From NCBI GenBank assembly GCA_031472005.1, contig PZJY01000011.1, positions 1,674,001 through 1,738,000 of the forward strand: a DNA stretch of 64,000 nucleotides. Direction: 5' to 3'. Position 1 is the stretch's first letter. Every line of letters begins with the position of its first letter. Under the pieces are notes generated by a model, which was given only the letters and a program-made list of their open reading frames with translations, was not told the DNA's origin and searched no databases. Both the position numbers and the translations under genes were made by a program. Positions 59,019 to 64,000 of this stretch are shown here, one piece after another. This DNA comes from Tetracladium setigerum. Its lineage: Eukaryota; Ascomycota; Leotiomycetes; Helotiales.

Positions 59019-62000
59019 ATGTCACAAAAGAGACCAACATGGTTCTCGAACCTCAGCCTCGGCAGTCAGACTTTAAGCAGTAAGAACAACAAAAACATCT
59101 ATCTAATGAAGATATTTTGAGATTTGCTAACGTCATGCAGAGATTATTCGAGAGAAAGCCCGAGACGGCGTAACAGGAGAACCAGTGGACGTGGCATACA
59201 CCCAGCCGAAGATTATTGCCTCCGGCTCATTTGGAGATGTTTTCAAGGCAACGCTTTCTCCTAGCGGCGAAGATGCCGCTATCAAGAGAGTGTTACAGGA
59301 TAAGCGGTTCCTCGTGCGTAACGAGGGTGCATTCATTGATAGAGAATATCAGCTAATACGAAAATTAGAATCGTGAGCTGGAACTCATGCGCACTCTCAA
59401 ACATCCAAATATCGTCGAACTGAAAGCTTTCTTCTACAGCGACGGCGAAAGAGTGAGCCTAGATATCACGAAAAATCCACAACAGGGTCATTCACTAATC
59501 AATCAACGACAGAATGGCGAAGTTTACCTCAATCTCATCCTCGAGTACGTCCCCGAGACCATCTACGCAGCTTCACGATATTTCAATAAGACGAAGTCTT
59601 CTATGCCCACAGTTGAAGTCAAGCTCTATATCTACCAACTTTTCCGCTCCCTGGCGTATATCCACTCTCAAAACATCTGTCATAGAGACGTCAAGCCGCA
59701 AAACGTACTTCTTGACCACGCAACAGGAGTCGTAAAACTGTGCGATTTTGGAAGCGCCAAGATCCTAGTAGAGAAGCAGTCGAACGTTTCGTATATTTGT
59801 TCTAGATATTACCGTGCTCCGGAGCTCATCTTTGGGGCTACCGAGTACACTACTATGATTGGAAAGTTCTTTATGCCTGTCGTGTTGAAGTTTATATACT
59901 AACATTTCTTAGATATTTGGTCTGCTGGCTGTATCATGGCAGAGCTCATGCTCAGTCAACCCCTTTTCCCTGGTGAATCAGGCGTTGATCAATTAGTTGA
60001 AATCATCAAAGTCCTCGGCACTCCTACGAGAGATCAGATCCGCACGATGAACCCCAATTACATGGAACACAAATTCCCCCAAATCAAGCCATGTCTTTTC
60101 AACAAGGTATGTGCATGTCTCTCGGCAATTGAAATCTAATTTTAACAATCCCCCCTTAGATCTTCCACCAGGCAGAGCCTAACGCTATTGATCTGATTTC
60201 CAAACTCCTAGTATACACCCCTACTGAAAGGCTGTCAGCGATCGAGGCTATGACACATCCATTTTTCGATGACCTTAGGGATCCAGTAACTCGAATACCT
60301 GACTCGCGCAATAAGAATGGAGGCACGAAAGAGCTCCCGAATCTCTTTGATTTCTCGCCGCAGGAGCTGTCTATTCGGCCAGATCTCAGCCAGCAACTGG
60401 TACCACCGCATGCACGAGCAGCTCTGAGAACAAAGGGCCTGAATATTGATCTCGAGGATTCCAACCCTATAGACAAGGATAACCTGACGTCGAGGTCAGA
60501 AGAGAAAAGCGAGGAAGAGGATGTTCGAGTTCTGGTCGGACAGGAGTACGTCAAGACTGACTCGAAAGACTCTGACAGTCAGTTCGGTAGCCGCATACGT
60601 GCTACAATACGATCGCACATTGATCCAACAAACGGCATTTATCATATACTCTGTCAAGCTTCATGGCAAATACTTAGATTCTGCCACGAACAGTTAGATG
60701 GAGATTACCAACGACTACGTCAAGTCATCACTCTTACCGGCTCACCTACGCAAGCTCAGGCTGCATCTTGCGAAGACTTCATACAGATAATATGGCCATC
60801 ACAAGGATCAAAGCTTTTGGACGCTCTGATTCATTTGTTAGAGAACGAAAGATGTGGTAGAGTTGTCAAATCTGTACAGTACCAAGCGCAAAAGTGAACT
60901 AACATCTACCAGATATTACGCTCTCTTCAACTCACAGAGTAAGACTTTGGTTGACCATTAATCATGCCGTGGATAATGCAAAAGACAACGCTGAATCCTC
61001 TAAAATTGTTGTTTCTGGCTCGTTGGACGAGGTAGTGACCACAATAGAGCAGTTGGCATGGTTCGCTGCCGTTTTTAGGCCACCTGCCACCGATGGCATG
61101 ACGATATCATCAACAACTTTTGACATATTGGAAGTTAATGTATCGAAAGTTACTCCGCTCTTTCCCCAGCCTTTGAGACAACGTAAAATAGTCTTTAAAC
61201 TCTGTGTTGATTCGCTGGACCTAGTAGCATTGGAGAATGATCCACTGGACCCAGAAGCACTGGAGAATAATCCCCAAGGGAACGACTCTTCAACTTGCTG
61301 GCAGAAGCTGTTCCGGGGAGCTGTCATGGCTTCTGGCTTCTCCATCGCCCAGAGGGATGAAGGTTCTGGCCTGGAGATTCCGTTTGAACTCATGGCCTTT
61401 CTTGCACAGGTTCGTGTTTCGATGGATTATGACGGCGGCAACATCTTGCTGGGGCATTCCTCATGTCTTTTTCCATCTAAAAAGCTGCAAAATGGTGTTC
61501 AATGGCACTTTACCAACCTCGACGACGGCGATCCCCTCAATGAAATTTTTGCGTTGTACCCGGAATGGCTCCGCGAAAAGGATTTGAGTACGTTGACTTC
61601 ACTTCGGACATTTTTGGGATATTATCAGGTTGCCCGCGTTCATTTGGGAACAGAGAAGCTGCTACAGCGAAATCCTGTTGCCAAGTCAGATTTTCCCAAC
61701 ACGACGTCGAGAATTGAGCTTGCTCGTGAGGGTACGATAACCGCCGGATTCTGTATAAAAGGCGTCATGAATGGAACCATCGGTGGCAAATGGGTAGTGC
61801 CTAAAGGGCTTCGAGTAGATCTAACCGAACGACGTGGTTATGATGATCGATTGGAGAAGGCATCCATCCGCCCAATTCTTCTCTATGACTGTCTCAGCAA
61901 GACTGCCTGGCTTGTTTCCGAGCTCAGTTCGGTTCTGCATATGGTTTTAACTTATCTAAGCCAACCGAGAATTCAACAGCGACGACGCCTTCGATCAGGT

Positions 62001-62885
62001 TGCGAGACAGAAGCTTGGCCAAAAATGCCTTTCGCAGAAGCATGCACTGATGGTGGCGCAATCGCTCTCAAGACAATCTCTGACAATCACGACCTTTACC
62101 TCTACACTGACGAGAATGGCGAGAAGAAGCACTTTTGGAACGTTGTTGATGATTTCTTGAAGGATTTAGCGTCAATCCGATCAGCCACTAATTTGAGAAG
62201 GGCCACCTCGGGGTGGCACGTTTTTGGATCTCGCCTGCAAGGATGGGACTTCAATGACTTAGCTGTCAAGGAGGAAAATCTGTATCAGAAAGAATCACCC
62301 TCAGACAGCAAGAGAGCATCCTGGTGGCGACTTTCGGACACAAAAGACATGCTGGTCATCTTCGGTAGTAACTTTGGACAACTTATCTCGCCTGACCTCA
62401 CTCACACCAAGGTATACTCTGGATGGGAGTGCATCCCAGCCCAAGCAGAACTTCTAACAGCAAGTATACCTTGTGTGCTGCAGCTTTCGGAGCAATCAGG
62501 GGTGAAAATTGATCAAGGCGATTACCTTCTAAGCCCAAAATTAGCATGGCACAAACCCGCGAGTAGAGACAAAAGCTGTAACCAGTACTGCAATTCCTCA
62601 TGCTTGTGTATTCAGGAGCTGTGTCTAGTCAGGACAGCGAAGAATCTGGTCAGAAGGTCTTTGACAAACGAGCCAATCAACCCACCAGGGAAACTGGCCT
62701 CTTATCAGGCCGTTATTTTCGGAGAACCAAAATATTACCACCAAAGTCTGAAGACCAGTTTATTAGCAACAAAACAGGTGTTATCTGGAGTAGTCTCAAC
62801 TTCGACGGAACATGTCCGAGCTAGCCTTCCGGTTAGAACCGTGATTGATCAACAATCCGAGGCTGCAACTGGGTATCGAACTTAG
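59019..62885 (+). CDS. GSK3-type protein kinase fused to a large fungal domain of unknown function
   Basis: Seven exons: 59019-59079, 59141-59313, 59369-59452, 59513-59861, 59913-60106, 60160-60856, 60913-62885; 1,176 residues. Residues 21-400 are a complete GSK3/shaggy kinase: ASGSFGDVF glycine loop, AIKRVLQDKRF, NRELELMRTLKHPN, CHRDVKPQN, CDFGSAK, VSYICSRYYRAPE with the activation-loop Tyr, IWSAGCIMAELM and the tail LFDFSPQELSIRP plus VPPHARAALRTKGL. The Arg/Arg/Lys trio for primed substrates is kept. The first Gly of the loop is Ala. Exon 6 runs unbroken from the kinase tail into HIDPTNGIYHILCQASWQIL and CEDFIQIIWPSQG, so the fusion is real at DNA level. The second part has VRLWLTINHAVDNA, GSGLEIPFELMAFLAQ, SGWECIPAQAELL and a Cys cluster CNQYCNSSCLC. 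Intron 4 begins with GA instead of GT; the rest are canonical. Confidence 0.88.
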
Positions 62886-62942
62886 TCAAATCGGACGCCA
62901 CTAACCCTTGTAGCAAAGAGACGCCATGAAGGGCTAACTGAT

Positions 62943-63232
62943 GGTCCAATAACCACCAGCTAGCCAATATCGTAGCCGGCGTCGAGTTTGCTTTAGCCAC
63001 CAGTTATTTATCCAACACGAAAGCTGTCGTCCGATATTTCTCAACTGAGCAGATTGTATCGAGTGCCGGCGCGAAACTTGAGTACGAGAGCTTGAATTTT
63101 CATTGTACTGCACCTGATGACCGAGCCATAACTCATTCACGATGTATACTCAAGTATACTCCACAAGCAGTGCTGGGCCAGTGTGTCTCGCGTCGCCACG
63201 AAGGCCGAAAGGTGATCTATTATCCCACCTAG
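62943..63232 (+). pseudogene. Coding-like fragment without a start codon
   Basis: Open for about 96 codons between TGA 62940-62942 and TAG 63232 with ordinary protein composition (ANIVAGVEFALATSYLSNT, VVRYFSTEQIVSSAGAKLEY, ending GRKVIYYPT), but with no ATG. It lies just after the kinase-fusion stop, where a GTATCG...CCACTAACCCTTGTAG intron-like string (62876-62916) occurs. It may be a missed last exon reached through another single-base loss, or the remains of a gene. Family not recognised. Confidence 0.4.
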
Positions 63233-64000
63233 ATATCGCCAAAAAGTTTTAGAAATTATTCCGTCAGGTGAAATCAAAAGATACGGCCTCAGTGACATGC
63301 CGTGTTCATATTATTGACACTTTGAAGCGTGCTTTTGGCTCTGCGCGCTAGAAGGAGAGTGAATCCTCTGTCGAAATTTGAAGCGTTCTCGTGGAAGTCG
63401 TGGAGGTCCCACCCGCAATACAGGAAACTTATACCAGAATCCATTCCGTATGAGAGTCAGCAGAAATTTATAGGCGAAGACGTTCTGAGGTTTGAGTATG
63501 TGGATATGCAAAGTGAATATTTGTGAGTTTGCAAGTCACAAATCATCCATCCCTATTTGCCCAATCTTCACATGAGAAGCGGCACTTCTCCAGACTCTAT
63601 GGAACGACTCAAAGCTCAGGGTTGCAGTCTTGAATGATTTCGATTGCAACTTGCATTTCCGTTTGATGTGATTGCCCGAGTTTCATCTGATCGAAGCAGC
63701 TTTGTTGTCAGAGTGATTTTTGAAAGCGAGACCAGAAAACGGCTAGATGACCTCTTACATCATTCTGAACCAGGTACTTAACCAGATCAGAACTTCAGTG
63801 AAGGTCAGAATTTTATCTCATCAAGTGAAAGTTGCAACTGATAGCAAACGAAATGCAACTGCATCCTGCACGATCGGTTTGATCTTACTGCAGGTAAGGT
63901 GTGCGGGGAGCTTAACCCGGGCCGGAGATTCAGAGGTCATAGTGGTGAAGTCAAATTATCTACCTGATCTCGATGGACGAAATCCTACATGATATCATCT
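63233..64000. other. Right-end region without a supported gene
   Basis: A + strand frame around 63329-63526 (SKFEAFSWKSWRSHPQYRK) looks faintly coding and might belong to the same broken gene, but I see no start, splice sites or family. Confidence 0.35.

Overview
The window is nuclear DNA of a filamentous ascomycete (Pezizomycotina; gene content and protein style fit Leotiomycetes, but I cannot fix the genus). Evidence: introns of about 47-190 bases with GT-AG ends and CTAAC/CTGAT branch sites, a velvet VeA gene, a HET-domain gene, a fungal NLR-type gene (hydrolase, NB-ARC, TPR), a 2EXR protein and a decayed Tc1/mariner copy with point-mutated stops.

Layout. 1-4296 (-): EDC4-like mRNA-decapping scaffold, cut by the left edge. 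5107-5642 (+): small two-TM protein. 6444-7357 (-): C2H2 zinc-finger protein. 8428-8810 (+): tail-anchored small protein. 9201-9790: three diverged copies of a ~197-base tandem repeat. 10270-12272 (+): proline-rich C2H2 protein, followed by a second diverged duplication. 13273-15013 (-): cation/proton antiporter. 16578-18642 (+): 7-TM RGS protein. 20412-21463 (-): secreted LicD-family protein. 23526-24548 (+): hotdog thioesterase. 25254-26132 (-): monothiol glutaredoxin Grx4. 27893-28421 (+): CYSTM-like protein. 28755-32143 (-): NLR. 32655-33992 (+): 2EXR protein. 35066-37803 (-): Abp1. 38731-43926 (+): 1,691-residue F-box protein. 44692-46151: dead mariner with terminal inverted repeats. 46152-53662: about 7.5 kb without a recognisable gene. 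53663-55389 (+): veA. 57419-58492 (+): HET protein. 59019-62885 (+): an intact GSK3-type kinase fused to a large fungal domain of unknown function. 62943-63232 (+): coding-like fragment.

The left and centre are housekeeping genes (mRNA decay, ion exchange, G-protein signalling, Fe-S/iron sensing, actin patches) on mostly alternating strands. The right end from the mariner onward is more accessory: a transposon relic, a long gene-free stretch, the developmental regulator veA, then HET and kinase-fusion genes. The NLR and HET genes are the kinds of gene used in fungal non-self recognition; the kinase fusion next to HET is the most unusual item here.

Quality caution. At least nine coding breaks in six genes, and two odd splice sites, are each explained by one missing base, mostly in a run of G or C. 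No break needs an extra base removed. I therefore treat most of the broken genes as intact genes carrying consensus-sequence deletions. Exon lengths add up to whole codons in each such gene once these single bases are allowed for.
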